Positions 21,636 to 32,626 of a stretch of DNA of 64,000 nucleotides are shown one piece after another. Each line of letters starts with the position of its first letter. Position 1 is the first letter of the stretch. Under the pieces are notes generated by a model. The model saw only the letters and a program-made list of their open reading frames with translations, was not told the DNA's origin and ran no database searches. Made by a program: the position numbers and the translations under genes. The stretch lies in the NCBI GenBank assembly GCA_037126765.1, contig JBBCBC010000016.1, forward strand, positions 16,666,728 through 16,730,727, given 5' to 3'. This stretch comes from Stenogyne calaminthoides. Taxonomy: Eukaryota > Streptophyta > Magnoliopsida > Lamiales > Lamiaceae.

Positions 21636-24330
21636 CAACTTCTTGGGTGGTTCAAGGAGAAACTCAAGTCAGAACATGAGAAATTCGCGATCGACATTGC
21701 CAAAAATAAGGCTTTCCTAAGGAAAAAGATCACTATGCTCCATAAAGTCTCCATAATCCTGTGTGACAAGATGCCAAACTCCGAATGGACCATGACCTCT
21801 ATGAAACCCTACTTATCAGTTTTCAAAGGGATGTTGATGGCAGATAAGTCCCTACCTGGTCTACCTGATGATGACTTGACTCCAACTGCTATCAAGAATA
21901 TGGGAGCCAAGTCAACCACATCTGAGCAATCTGAGGCTCAACTAGGACATAAGGTGCTGAAACGCAAAGAGCTGGCCAAGGGTCCAGCAAAAGCACTGAA
22001 GGAATCCATTCCAGAAGCTTCACCTGCCAAGAGACCGAAGTTCACTATCAAATATCGGAGAGATTTAGGGCTGGTGGATGAGTCTTCTGAGGCTACAAAA
22101 TCTGAGCTAGAGAAGGAGGTAGAACAAGAAGCAGCCGAGTCTGCTAGAGAAGTTGAAGAAGAGATTGTCGAGGAATCAGAAGGTACTGAGTCTTCTGAGA
22201 AGGCAGCAGACAAGGCTCCTCTCAGTACAATGTTCAGACAACAATCTGCATTAGAGCCTGCTCCCACTGCTCCAATGAATGTTCACATCAGGTTTCCCTC
22301 TTCCTGTCCTGAATCCCCTCCCCATACTTCTCATATTTCACCTCTCACATCATCCACCAAAACACCCTCACTAGAAAAACAACAAGAAACTGAAACCGCC
22401 TTTCACCCATCTCCTTCTCCCTCTCCTGCTCACAAATATTCCCCACCTGCACAACCCATGTCTTTTGCTGAGCAGATAATGAGAATGCCGGTTGATGCAT
22501 GTCTGAGAGAAAAATTCCCGGAGTTAAATGATCATGAAGATATTATAAGGGAAGTGATGGATATCTTGGTCTGGCAGGACAACCGATTGAAAAGATTTGA
22601 GGACTTCTTCATCTACATGAGAAGTCTTGGAGGAGAGGATACGTTTGTAACCTATGAGCAGAAAATGCGAAATTCTACTGGGGTTGCGACCGTAGCTTAA
22701 CTGGTATCAGATCTAGCAGTTCAAGACATGACTAACCGAAAGAAGGGCTTACCAGTTTAGAGTGATGGAGTGCAAGTTGATCCTTCAGTTGTCGATGAAG
22801 TTGAAAAGGGTGCTGCGGTGGAGATCTTATCAGCTGAGGCACAGACGACCGTAGAAACAGCCATACCACCAACTGATGAGCAACAGACAACCTTAACCAT
22901 ACCATCCACGCCTGCTGATGGAGCATCTAAGTTTCACCTTGTGTCTTCAGTAAGGGTAGCAATTCAAGAAAATGTCAAAGCTGCTCTGGAATATCAAGTT
23001 TCTGCACTGCTCAACACTGCCTTAAGTACAGCCATGGACAAGGCTCAGGAGTCTATGCTAGCAAAATTCCAAGAGCTATCTGTTGCAGAATGCCAGATCG
23101 CATCAGCAGAGACTTTAAGGCTCACTGCTGAAAATGAGCAACAAAGAGAAGCTGAGTTCATCAGGCAACTAAATGAGAAGAAGAACAAGATCAGAGAATT
23201 TCTGCTTGCTCTGATATAGGTGGTTGTAGGCATGTCACAGACTGAAGAGCATTGGGATTGGATGTATAGGCACTTTGGTGTTGCTGCTGAGCGCTCGAAG
23301 AAAAGTTTGGAAGCGGCAGTTCTAAAAATTATGATGCCAGCTACATCTAGTGTATCTCTTGTGCATAATGAAGCTGATGAAATAAAGGAGATGTAGATAA
23401 AGGAAAGATGTACATAAAGGAAAAGTAAATGAAGGAGTTGAATTTGGGACATCTGCCCCATCCACTGAAATGGTTCTTGCTGGTGCCGATTCAGGCAAAG
23501 GAAAGGAGAAATTGATTGAGATATTTGCTCCAATTACCGCTGTAAGTTCTGCTTCTCCTCTTGATACTGAACTGCTTAAATTATATCAAACTGTGGAGGA
23601 GCACAACAAGACTCTGGATGATGTAGTTCAAAGGCTAGATATTATTGAAGATTTCTCTTCAACACTCAAGGTGGAAATTGATAAGAAGAAAGAAAATAAA
23701 GATTTGGAACTTGCTATGCAGATCGCTGCATCTGAATCAGAGAAGTCTTCTGCTCAAGAGAAAAAAGAAGAAAAAGATGACAACTAAAGAGTTTGCCGAT
23801 CAGAAAAGGGAACAAAGGAGAAAAGAAGAAGAAGAGTTGAAGAAGAAAAAGCTCAAGGAAGCAGAAAGCCTAAAAAGAACTTACTCAACCAAAATGAAGA
23901 CAGGCCTGATAGGTTCTAAATCATTCATTGAGCCTCTCATACCAGCTGAGATTTAAGACATCATCAAATATGACAATAACATGAAGTACGAATGGAGACC
24001 AATTAAGGCTGCTGCCATTTGATGTGTATATTCTTCAAACTATTCTAGAATCTGATTAGATGAACGAAGAATTTTTGAATTGGCTGAGAAGCATGAGAAG
24101 TTCTATGGTTTCTTGATGAAAGAGGTAAAATTGATGATCTTGGCTCCTCAAGCTCCCAAGTACCAGATCATGGACCAACCAATTCGACCAGATGGTCAGT
24201 TTGATCTAGTTGGGTTTACTGTTATCTATAATTAATGCATGGTCAAGGATCATATCATAGAAGACTTCAGGACGGCGGAAGTGAAGAAAATATTATATGA
24301 TATCTTTGTTGTTCCTGAGCACCTTTGAGA
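21636..24330 (+). pseudogene. accessory gene of element G (Lys/Glu-rich, coiled-coil, Pro/Ser-rich)
   Basis: One frame is open in substance from 21636 to 23395, interrupted by TAA at 22698, TAG at 22758 and TAG at 23217. The coding character continues through each stop. The frame then shifts to 23470-23787 and again to 23645-24020, with a TAA at 23954. The product has a globular start (KFAIDIAKNKAFLRKKIT..), a nuclear-signal-like SPAKRPKFTIKYRRD, an acidic Glu/Ser stretch, a Pro/Ser-rich stretch, LREKFPELNDHEDIIREVMD, helical coiled-coil parts, and a C-terminal block with EWRPIKAAAI. It lies just upstream of the polypurine tract, where copia elements normally have nothing. No gag, pol or envelope motif was seen. 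Element B has an accessory gene of the same layout. The function is unknown. Confidence 0.55.
21735..22700 (+). CDS. longest uninterrupted frame of the G accessory gene
   Basis: There are 321 codons from ATG to TAA. The first ATG is at 21735, but the frame is already open from 21636, so this ATG is probably internal and the real start lost. Residue order: helical region, KVLKRKELAKGPAKALKE, SPAKRPKF basic patch, long acidic Glu/Ser run, Pro/Ser/Thr-rich linker, then the helical MSFAEQIMRMPVDACLREKF domain. Codon structure and composition are protein-like, in contrast to the antisense frame at 21938-22267, which is a shadow. Confidence 0.5.
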   Translation: MLHKVSIILCDKMPNSEWTMTSMKPYLSVFKGMLMADKSLPGLPDDDLTPTAIKNMGAKSTTSEQSEAQLGHKVLKRKELAKGPAKALKESIPEASPAKRPKFTIKYRRDLGLVDESSEATKSELEKEVEQEAAESAREVEEEIVEESEGTESSEKAADKAPLSTMFRQQSALEPAPTAPMNVHIRFPSSCPESPPHTSHISPLTSSTKTPSLEKQQETETAFHPSPSPSPAHKYSPPAQPMSFAEQIMRMPVDACLREKFPELNDHEDIIREVMDILVWQDNRLKRFEDFFIYMRSLGGEDTFVTYEQKMRNSTGVATVA

Positions 24331-24520
24331 TCGAGTTTGAGCAAAAAATCAGAAGACCAAGAATATGGTCAGAAAACAAGCATGTACTTGTAATTTCTTA
24401 TCCTTAATGAAAACTATTTTGTTTTCTGATCTTAAGACAACTATTCATTGTCTTTTGATTTTCGATGCTATGTCTTTTATTTTCTTTCTAATTGCTTTTC
24501 CTTTAAGTGTTTTGGTTTCA

Positions 24521-24535
24521 TCAAAAAAGGGAAAA
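24521..24535 (+). other. polypurine tract of element G
   Basis: TCAAAAAAGGGAAAA directly before TGTTGGGAAA marks the plus-strand primer site and the start of the 3' LTR at 24537. The same arrangement is seen in element B at 62736. Confidence 0.7.
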
Positions 24536-24587
24536 TTGTTGGGAAATTTATAGTTTTGATGAAAATTTCAAAAACACATGTAATAGG

Positions 24588-26424
24588 TGTTGGGGAATTA
24601 ATTGTCCGGATCTATTCGGGATGATATTTAAATACAAATTTAATTCTTACAATTATTATTAGCATGAATTAATCCTATATTAATTCAAATAATAATTCCA
24701 ACAATAATCACGCTCACAATATAATCACGTAAATCCTACGCATGCGGAATTTCTAGGAATTTACGCAAGCGTACCTCTTTTACGAATCAACACAGAGAAG
24801 ATGAGTACCCGTTCAACGAACAAACCCAAAGTCCTTCTCAAGTATTTCCACGTCCTTGTCCGATAATCCAGTGGGAGGATGCTCACGAACAATTAACAAA
24901 AGAGAAAAAGAAAATACGTTGCACCACCTTTGTGGATTTCTAATATTTACAACTCATTAAACAGTGTTGGGGACGAAAAATTCATCCCCTATTTATAATA
25001 ACCAAGGGGGGCGAAATTTTAGGTTAATTTGGGCTTATGGAAAATTTCCTTATATCTTCCAATATACAAACTTGAATATATCTCATATATTCTATTTTCC
25101 ATAATTAACTCCCAACAAAATCTCCCTCTATTTATTACTCCCTCCGTCCCATTTCAATCTTCACACCTACTTTATTATCGAGTTTTTGTGAGCAAGTTGT
25201 TTATTAGTATTTCAAATGATAAAGTGATTTTAAAGAGGGGTATTATAGATCTACTTCTCATCTATTGCATGTATCTTTAAAAATTACTTTATCATTTCAA
25301 ATACTAATAAAAAACTCTCTCGCTAAAACACGAGAAAACAGTAAACGTGAAGATTGAAATGGGACGGAGGGAGTATATGGGATTTTCGAAATATACATGG
25401 CAAGAAACAAGATTTGGGATTTCTTGAATTTATGGGATCATCTTGTATTCCAAGAATACTTATCTTTTTTCATAAAATCTCTTCAAGAAAATCAAGAAAA
25501 TCTTTTCCTCTTTTCTTCCTACAATTTTCGAAAATTAGGAAAAATATAGCAACAATATTTCTTTTATTTTAATCACCATTTTCAGTTATTGGACTTTATA
25601 TTGGGCTACTTGAGGGGTCTTTAGGAGAATTAAGATTGGACCTTCCAATGGACTCTAAATTATCAATATTGTGCCACAATATTATTCAGCCCATTAATAT
25701 TAATTAATTCCACTATAAAATTAATATTGCACTATCCATCTTAACCCATATTACTGTATAAGGCTCCCAATTATTATTTCCCGTGTTTAAGATTATTCAG
25801 TCCATTAATTAATTCAAGCCACTGAAAAGCTTTATATTAATTAATATCTTTTTCCTTGGAGTAAGAACAACTCAATATTATTATCCAAACCGGAAACTAA
25901 TTCCACTCGCAAGATTTGGTATGATAAAACTTCTGAGCACACCAAGGGGACAAATCACATGAAGACGACTTGCACACGATTCTCTGTATTAAATCTTAGC
26001 AATAGTCATGTAACTAATAATATTGCCCAAAACACAAAGTATTGAATCGCATTGATTCTCTACCCAACATGAATCAAAGCAATACTTATTAATTACACAC
26101 GATCCTATTCAAGGGACAGAGATTAAGAAATAACCAACCACTGAGGTCTAATTCTTACACACGATTCCATAAAATCTCTTGGTCAAGACAAGCCAATCTG
26201 AGTCTTACACTTCAACCTTTCACAAGACACTATTAATGTGATCTTCTGTGATCTGGTATCACCACATTAACTACAATGTAATTTGTACTATTATTTGAAC
26301 AGTTATGCAGTAAACATTCATTCATATTTAAAGCAACAGTGATAAATAATTTATTTTAGTAAATAAGATAGAAATTCAGTTTGGTTATACAAAGTAAAAG
26401 CATACTTTCCAGTATAACCCAAAC
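24588..26424 (-). repeat. 3' LTR of element E
   Basis: On the plus strand it runs from TGTTGGGGAATT to ACCCAAACA. Reversed, it matches the LTRs at 47675 and 55004. A TATAAAT box on the minus strand lies at 24991-24997. It carries a 236 bp Stowaway MITE (25138-25373) that the other family members lack; without it the length is about 1.6 kb. Confidence 0.85.
25138..25373. mobile_element. Stowaway MITE with perfect terminal inverted repeats
   Basis: It begins CTCCCTCCGTCCCATTTC and ends with its exact inverted complement; 27 terminal bases match perfectly. TA duplications are at 25136-25137 and 25374-25375. It is 236 bp, AT-rich and has no coding capacity. This is the mariner-type Stowaway consensus. 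The perfect ends and the empty corresponding site in the related LTRs at 47675 and 55004 show a recent insertion into the E LTR. Confidence 0.95.
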
Positions 26425-26502
26425 AATCTCCCACTTATACTCAAAGTCTACTTTTATGTATACTATAGCATGTCTCATGTTCTACGTGACATCTAACGTC
26501 AT

Positions 26503-26931
26503 CTACATGAACCTAATAACTTTCTCCCAGTTATACTCAAAGCAAATTGGCAACGCTCTTGACATCCATTCCTTCCACATGTTTCTCGAATGTATTCTGA
26601 GGCAGAACCTTGTGAATGAATTTGCTAGGTTTTCCTCCAACGCAATCTTTGCCACCTCTATATCTCCTCTCTTAAAGATTTCTCGTATAAGATGATATTT
26701 TCTTTCAATGTGTTTGCTGGCCTTGTGGGCTCTTGGTTCTCTTGAATTTGCAACTGCTCCAGCATTATCACAATATACCGTGATGATGCTGGACAAATTC
26801 AGAACTACGTCCAAGTCCACAACCGTTTCTTTCGTCGCTTTACAAGCAACTACATATTCGGCTTCCATGGTAGAATCTGTGATGTATTTCTGCTTATCCC
26901 TTCTCCATGTCATGGCTCCTCTCCCATGCAA
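26503..26931 (-). pseudogene. RNase H end of element E pol
   Basis: Copia RNase H degrades the RNA strand during reverse transcription. On the minus strand the segment shows TDSTMEAEYVVACKATKE, VYCDNAGAVANSREPRAHKA and KHIERKYHLIREI, the usual conserved core with the acidic residues of ..EAEY.. and ..YCDN... The C-terminal end runs to the stop just before the polypurine tract. A break of about 180 bases separates it from the RT frame upstream; that stretch has no continuous frame although it lies within pol. It is not functional as it stands. Confidence 0.75.
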
Positions 26932-27110
26932 AACACACTACCCGAGGTAGATTTTCTAGAATCTAAGTCTGATTGGAAATCCGAGTTCGTGTAACCGACG
27001 AAGATTAGACTGTCTGATTGATAAACCAACATTCTATCCTGAGTTCTTTTCAGATACTTCAGAATGTTTTTAACTGCAGTCCAATGCTCTTTCCCAGGGT
27101 TACTCTGATA

Positions 27111-28100
27111 TCACGCTACCATACAAACGACAAAGTAGATATCTTGCCTCGTGCACAATATTGTATACATAAGGCTTCCGACTGCCGAAGCAAAAGGAAT
27201 GTCTTTCATGTCATCTATCTCCTTTTGTGTCTTAGGACACATTTCCTTGGATAGATGGATTCCATGCCTGAAAGGTACAAAACCTTTCTTGGAATCTTGA
27301 TTGCTGAATCGCTTCAAGACAGTATCCATGTATGAAGCTTGCGATAAGCCTATCATCATTTTCTTGTGATCTCGAGTGATCTTGATCCCAAGGATGTCAC
27401 CGATTTTCCCTAAGTCCTTCATATCAAACTGTTTTGACAGCCTTTCCCTCATGTCTGACAACACCTTTACATCATTCCCGATGAGCAGAATATCGTCCAC
27501 ATATAGTACTAAGAATATCAAGGCAGATCCAACACACTTTCGGTACACACAACTCTCGAACTCATTTTGATCAAAATCGTAAGACTTTATAACCTGATCA
27601 AAACCGTAGATGAACTTCTTGAGCTTGTAAACGAGATGTTCTTGGCCTTTTTCAACAAAGCCTTCGGGTTGTTGCATATAGATTTCTTCTTCAAGACTTT
27701 CGTTAAGAAAAATTGCGTTGACATTTATTTGCCAGATCTCAAAATCAAGATGTGCAGCTATCGACAAGAGAATTCGGATGGACTTAAGCATATACAGGCG
27801 AGAAGGTTTCCTCATAATCGATCCTTTTTTCTGAGTGTATCCTTTTGCCACAAGCCTAGCCTGGAAGGTCTCTACCTTCCCGTGCGTTCGTCTTTTTCTC
27901 TTGTAAACCAACTTGCATTCAATGGGCTTTACACCATTAAGTGGCTTGACTAGCTCGGACATTTGATTATGATCCATAGAACCCATCTCAACTTCCATTG
28001 CTGTTTGCCAAGAAATTGCATCCTTGTCTTGAATTGCCTCGTTGTAAGACCAGAGGTCTGATTCATTATCACCGGGGACCAAGTCCGAGGACTCTCCCAT
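27111..28100 (-). pseudogene. reverse transcriptase of element E
   Basis: 329 codons cover the linker end and RT domain: WQTAMEVEMGSMDHNQM, KLVYKRKR, ARLVAKGYTQ, LYVDDILLIGN (catalytic YVDD), DMKDLGKIGDILGIKITRD and SYMDTVLKRF. Damage: the motif A aspartate normally in QMDVK is read QINVN (D to N). A short block after GSIMRKPS is out of phase with the family and is corrected by a second indel. About 11 residues are missing at YGF-DQVIKSY, where the family has a longer YGLKQ..W segment. The missing motif A aspartate alone would abolish polymerase activity. Confidence 0.8.
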
Positions 28101-28234
28101 CCCTATGAATCGCTCAGGCGGTCTAACAATCCTCCCATTACAACGAGGTTCTGGTTATGCAAGTGTGTTGCTTGGTATGTCAACTTGTACAGTTGGCATT
28201 GGAGTTTGCCCTCTTAGCTCGTCTAAGGTAATCT
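28101..28234 (-). pseudogene. integrase-RT linker of element E, cut by element D
   Basis: The minus-strand reading ..LRGQTPMPTVQVDIPSNTL and NGRIVRPPERFIG is the variable, Pro-rich linker that precedes RT in copia polyproteins. It stops at 28235, where the LTR of element D starts. The 5 bp at the edge are AATCT (28230-28234); the partner copy should lie at the far end of D, outside the window. Confidence 0.6.
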
Positions 28235-29839
28235 TGTTGGAATTTAGAGGCATGTAAACACGTAATACATGCGCAACGAAATTAAACAGGTGACCAACAA
28301 CAAACATATAATTGCATAAACGATTACGAATAAACATAACAAGAAATCTTACAGTAATTCAAGAGCAGAATTTTCAACTATGGTATCCACGTAATCCCCG
28401 TTCACAGACTTGCACAGATTTACCAGCGTTGAATCCCGAGATGAATTTGCTAGGAAAATTCTAACTCTAGATTTTATGGAGAGAATATGAACAACGGTAT
28501 TGTGGATTCCCAAGAGCTCATATATATAGGAGAGGACCAGCTTAAATCTTAAGCTAACCTGATTAGGAAAAAAAGTCTCTAATTTTTATTTGAACAAATC
28601 TCTTAGATTTGTTTCCTACATATAAAATCTCTACGGATTTAATTCCCATATATGTCAAATCTCTGCGATTTATTTCCATATATATTAAATCCTACAATAA
28701 TATTCCATATATTATTATTGAGAATTCCTATTTAATTAAATCTAATTTAATTAAACATTAATAATAATTAATTCCAAATTAATCCATTGTTAATTAATTA
28801 TCCATAAATTAAATATTAAATCCAATTTAACATTTAATCAACCAACTATAATCCGCAAAAGGGGACTACTTGTTGTGTGACCCATAGGCCCTCATATATT
28901 GAGCGATTAGTCAAACTAACGTCTTAATTGAAAACCTAGACAATAATCGACATTCTCAATATATGAGGTACATTATGAGAAATATGCAACTACAGGTAAC
29001 TGTAACATAGGCTATTGCGATTTCCTCCTTTCATTCACGAATATTCGATTAGTCTTGAACATGATGAAGTGTCTATTCAAATAACTTAATCAATTTATCT
29101 CTAATCACTAATTGATCACTCGTGTCACACTTGGCCACAAAGTCCAAGTTGACGTGCATTGACCAATGACTTTGATCCAATTATGATGAGAAGGTGAGTA
29201 TTCTCTCTAAATCCACTTTGAGAAATGAATCTTTTTCTTGGCTCAACTACCACACACATGCACTTCGTGATGAACCCAATCCAAGCCATATATACCCATG
29301 AAAGGGCGTAAGCATCGGTCATGGTCAAAGTTCATCACTCCACACATGTTGTGTGTATTGACCTCAAGTTAAAGGAGTATCGCATCGCTCCCACTAATCG
29401 AGACACCCGTAGACACATATAGTGGAACTACATCAAGCGGTTCTCTCGGATAGGTATACGAATACCCTCTAAGGTATTTGTGCATCCATCATGAGATACC
29501 TAGTATCTCGTAGTAAGTGAGATCTTACTACACTCTTTAAGAGTATGATGTAGATCGCACACCAATATCCATTGCATCATCAATATCCCATTCTTGATAA
29601 TCCTCGATTGGATCTATTTGAGAATCACGCTTAAGTCATCTGAGTTCTCACACACTCAATGACAGCAGTGACTCAAGGGAACACATATAAGAACAAATGA
29701 AAACAATCAAACATAATATTCAAATAAGTGCAACGCCATATATTTAATATTAAATAAATAATAATATTAAACCAACATTAAATATTATCTGAGTATTATT
29801 TTCTTACAATGGATTGTCTCTAAGACACCAACACTAACA
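28235..29839 (-). repeat. 3' LTR of element D
   Basis: 1605 bp, TGTTGGAATT...ACACTAACA on the plus strand. A minus-strand TATATATA lies near 28519-28528. On the plus strand it is followed by ATCTCCCACTTGAACTAGAG, the reverse of the polypurine side. The matching right LTR is 35212-36434. Confidence 0.85.
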
Positions 29840-31236
29840 ATCTCCCACTTGAACTAGAGTCAATCACCTCCATGTCTAACCCCTAGACCATCAAAATGTC
29901 TAGTGTGTACATGAACCCTCAAAGCCTTGGTGAAAGGATCAACCAGATTATCTTCCGTGGGTACACATTCTAACTATATCTCTCCTCTAGCGATTATCTC
30001 TCTTATTAAGTGATAACGCCTCGGTACATGCTTGTTTATGTTATTGGATCTCGGTTCTTTAGCTTGCGCAACCGCACCAGTATTGTCACAATACAACTTT
30101 ATTGGACTGCTGGCACTCGGAACTACCCCTAGTTCACTGAAGAACTGTTTTATCCAGACAACTTATTTGGCAGCTTCCGCCGCAGTAATGTACTCAGCTT
30201 CGGTTGTTGAATCCGTAGTAGTCTCTTGTTTGGAACTATTCCAACTAACCACCCCGCCATCGAGAGTGAACACATAGCCTGATTGAGATTTGTAATCATA
30301 ACTGTAAGATTGGAAACTTGCGTCAGCATAGCCAGTGGCAACTAGCTCTGACCATCCTCCGTAGACCAGAAAGCAATCTTTAGTACGTCTGAGATATTTG
30401 AGAATGTTCTTGATAGCAATCCAGTGAGGCTCACCTGGATTTTGTTGGTATCTTCCGGTGGTGCTGACAGCGAAGGCCACATCTGGCCTAGTGCAAGTTA
30501 TGGCGTATATGATGGATCCAATTGCAGATGCATATGGTATATCCTTCATGCGCTGAATATCAGCGTCTGTAGAAGGACAATCCTTCTTATACAACTTTAT
30601 CCCATGACATGCCGGTAGAGAACATCTCTTAGAGTTTTCCATCGCAAATCGCTTCAACACCTTGTCTACATAGGTGGACTGTGACAACCCCTTCATCTTC
30701 TTAGATCTATCCCTATGGATCTTGATCCCTAAGATGTAGCAGGCTTCACCAAGATCCTTCATCATGAAGGTCTTTGACAACCATTCTTTCACGGACTGCA
30801 TGAGTGGGATACTATTTCCCATAATGAGTATGTCATCGACACACACAACTATGAAGAAAATATTCTTCCCATTGAATTTCCGATAGACACACGAATCTTC
30901 CGAGTTTCTGATGAAGTCAAATGATTTGAAAGTCTCATTAAAATGGATATTCCAACTCCTAGAAACTTGCTTCAATCCATAAAAGGATCGTTTAAGTTTG
31001 CACATAAGATTAGATTTTGGCTTTGATATAAAACTTTCAGGTTAAGTCATAAACACTTCCTTATCAATGTTGTCATTTAGGAAAGCTGTTTTGACGTCCA
31101 TCTGTCAAATTTCATAATCTAGATGTGCTGCTACCGCAAGTAAAATTTGAATGGACTTGATCTTAGCAACCGGTGAGAAAGTCTCGTCGTAGTCAATGCC
31201 TTCGCGTTGAATATAACCTTTTTCCACCAACCTAGC
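29840..31236 (-). pseudogene. RT C-terminal half and RNase H of element D
   Basis: The main open part is 31005-30163 (280 codons). It shows LKRSFYGLKQVSRSW, VCVDDILIMGN (the YVDD box as CVDD), MKDLGEACYILGIKIHRDR and YVDKVLKRF, then RNase H blocks VATGYADASF and DSTTEAEYITAAEAAK. RNase H continues past a stop to YCDNTGAVAQAKEPR-type sequence around 30060. Between 31236 and 31005 the RT frame carries three stops: TAG near 31243, TGA in the motif A region near 31110, and TAA near 31042. The protein is therefore interrupted inside the polymerase fingers and palm. The frame is otherwise well preserved compared with elements B and C. Confidence 0.75.
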
Positions 31237-31824
31237 CTAGTAGGTTTGTACTTTGCCATTTGCATCAGTCTTACGCTTGAAGACCCATTTGCAACCAATG
31301 GGTTTAACCTCTTTCGGCAACTCAACCAAGTCCCAAACTTGATTGACGTACATCGAGTCCATCTCGGATTTCATGGCTTCATGCCACTTCTTTGAGTCAA
31401 CATCTATTGTTGCCTCAGTGTAAGTTCTAGGTTCGTCTTTATCCAGGATCTCCACGTCATCATGTTCCTCTACGAAGAAACCATAATATCTTGTGGGTGG
31501 GTTACGAACTCTAGTGGACTTACGGAGTTGTGGTTGTTCAGGCTGCACATTCTGATCGTGAAAATTTTGTGGTGCAGTGATTTCATCGTTGACCGGGGAG
31601 GTCTCAAGAGCGACACTTCTGGATGCTCCTTGAGCACTTCCGGATGCCTCTTGATCGGGAGTTTGAACTATGTTGTTCTCATTCAGCCTACTTAGAGTTC
31701 GTTGCTCGGGCAATGCAACTCCAATTACGCTCCCACTGGCTGAAAGAGGATCACTTAGTGATAAACTTCCACCATGTGAGCTGCTGAATGCTCCCACTGA
31801 TTCTTTATCATGTTGCTTTGACAA
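31237..31824 (-). pseudogene. integrase-RT linker and RT start of element D
   Basis: 195 codons: a Ser/Gln-rich variable linker, then the KSTRVRNPPTRYYGF box that marks the end of the linker. RT fingers follow: WHEAMKSEMDSMYVNQVWDL, VKPIGCKWVFKRKTDANGKV. It ends at the in-frame TAG where KARLV is expected. No catalytic residue of RT lies in this part. Confidence 0.75.
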
Positions 31825-31995
31825 GACATCAATCTCCTTGTTAATTTGTGGTTATTGAATTTCTTCAAGTTCCATTGTCTTACGGTCTTGTTCCTTGAAG
31901 ACGTAGTCTTCTTCAAGGAATTTAGCTTGCCTAGAAACAATCACTGTTTGTTTCTCAGGGAGATAGAAATAATATCCTCTAGTTTCCTTAGGATA

Positions 31996-32556
31996 TCATA
32001 CAAAGTAACCCTTTTCACCTTTTGATTCCAACTTATTATTGAGCATTTTCTTCACAAACGCTGGGCAACCCCACGTTCTCACGTGAGAGAAATTTTGCTT
32101 CTTGCCATGCCATAACTTGTATGAAATCTTATTCAGAATGTAAATTGAGGTTTGGAGTGTGCATCCCCATAAGAATGTTGGAAGAGAGGAAAAGCCCATC
32201 ATGGACCTTACCATGTCCAACAAGGTTCGGTTTCTCCTCTCGGATCCATGCAACTTCGGATACCCAATGAATTCATGGCTAAGATATTCTCCTCCTCGAT
32301 CTGATTGAAGAGTCTTAATACTCTTACCAAGATGCTTCTCTACTTCAGCTTTATACTTTTTGAACTTCTCAAAAGGTTCAGATTTGTGTTTCATCATATA
32401 CACATACCCAAACATAGAGAAATCATCAGTAAAAGTTATGAAGTAGCCGAAGTGACTCCTAGCTAGAGTGGGCAATGGTCCACAAACATCACTGTGGATC
32501 AACTCTAGAATTTCTTTGGCACGAACCCCTTTCCCAGAAAAGGTTTTGTTGATCAT
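31996..32556 (-). pseudogene. integrase core of element D with shortened catalytic loop
   Basis: Integrase joins the cDNA to the chromosome. On the minus strand the first aspartate is in LIHSDVCGP, the second in LQSDRGGEY and the glutamate in SERRNRTLLDMVRSMM. In copia integrases the second aspartate and the glutamate are about 35 residues apart; here only about 20 separate them. About 16 residues (48 bases, in frame) are missing, including the usual PQxNGV block. The downstream LPTFLWGCTLQTSIYILN and WGCPAFV blocks are normal. The truncated loop should inactivate the enzyme. Confidence 0.8.
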
Positions 32557-32626
32557 TTTGCCCTTAAGACAAGATTCACAGTTTCTATAAGACTCAAGTC
32601 GAATGGGGCTAAATAGTCCAACTTTC

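Larger units (their letters stand above)
19486..24587 (+). mobile_element. copia-like element G, left part, gag-pol missing
   Basis: TGTTGGAAGATTTATGGTTT at 19486 recurs at 24537 as TGTTGGGAAATTTATAGTTT, both followed by TGATGAAA. These are the starts of two LTRs in the same orientation. A polypurine tract (TCAAAAAAGGGAAAA, 24521-24535) stands directly before the second. The first LTR is interrupted by a small family-D element (19522-21171) and resumes at 21172. The second is interrupted after 51 bp by element E. No gag, protease, integrase or RT is present; the only coding content is the accessory gene at 21636-24330. G is therefore a gag-pol-deleted, probably non-autonomous element, or has lost its 5' half. 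The first LTR's right boundary is not clear. Confidence 0.7.
24588..28234 (-). mobile_element. copia element E (family C), 3' part, minus strand
   Basis: Read on the minus strand, it has the downstream half of pol (linker, RT, RNase H; 28234-26503), a polypurine-like GTATAAGTGGGAGAT, and the 3' LTR (26424-24588). It belongs to the same family as element C: LTR and pol are collinear. It is inserted in the second LTR of G after 51 bp. Its upstream half (integrase, protease, gag, 5' LTR) is missing because element D interrupts it at 28235. If D and all later insertions are simple, that half should lie beyond the right end of the window. Confidence 0.8.
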
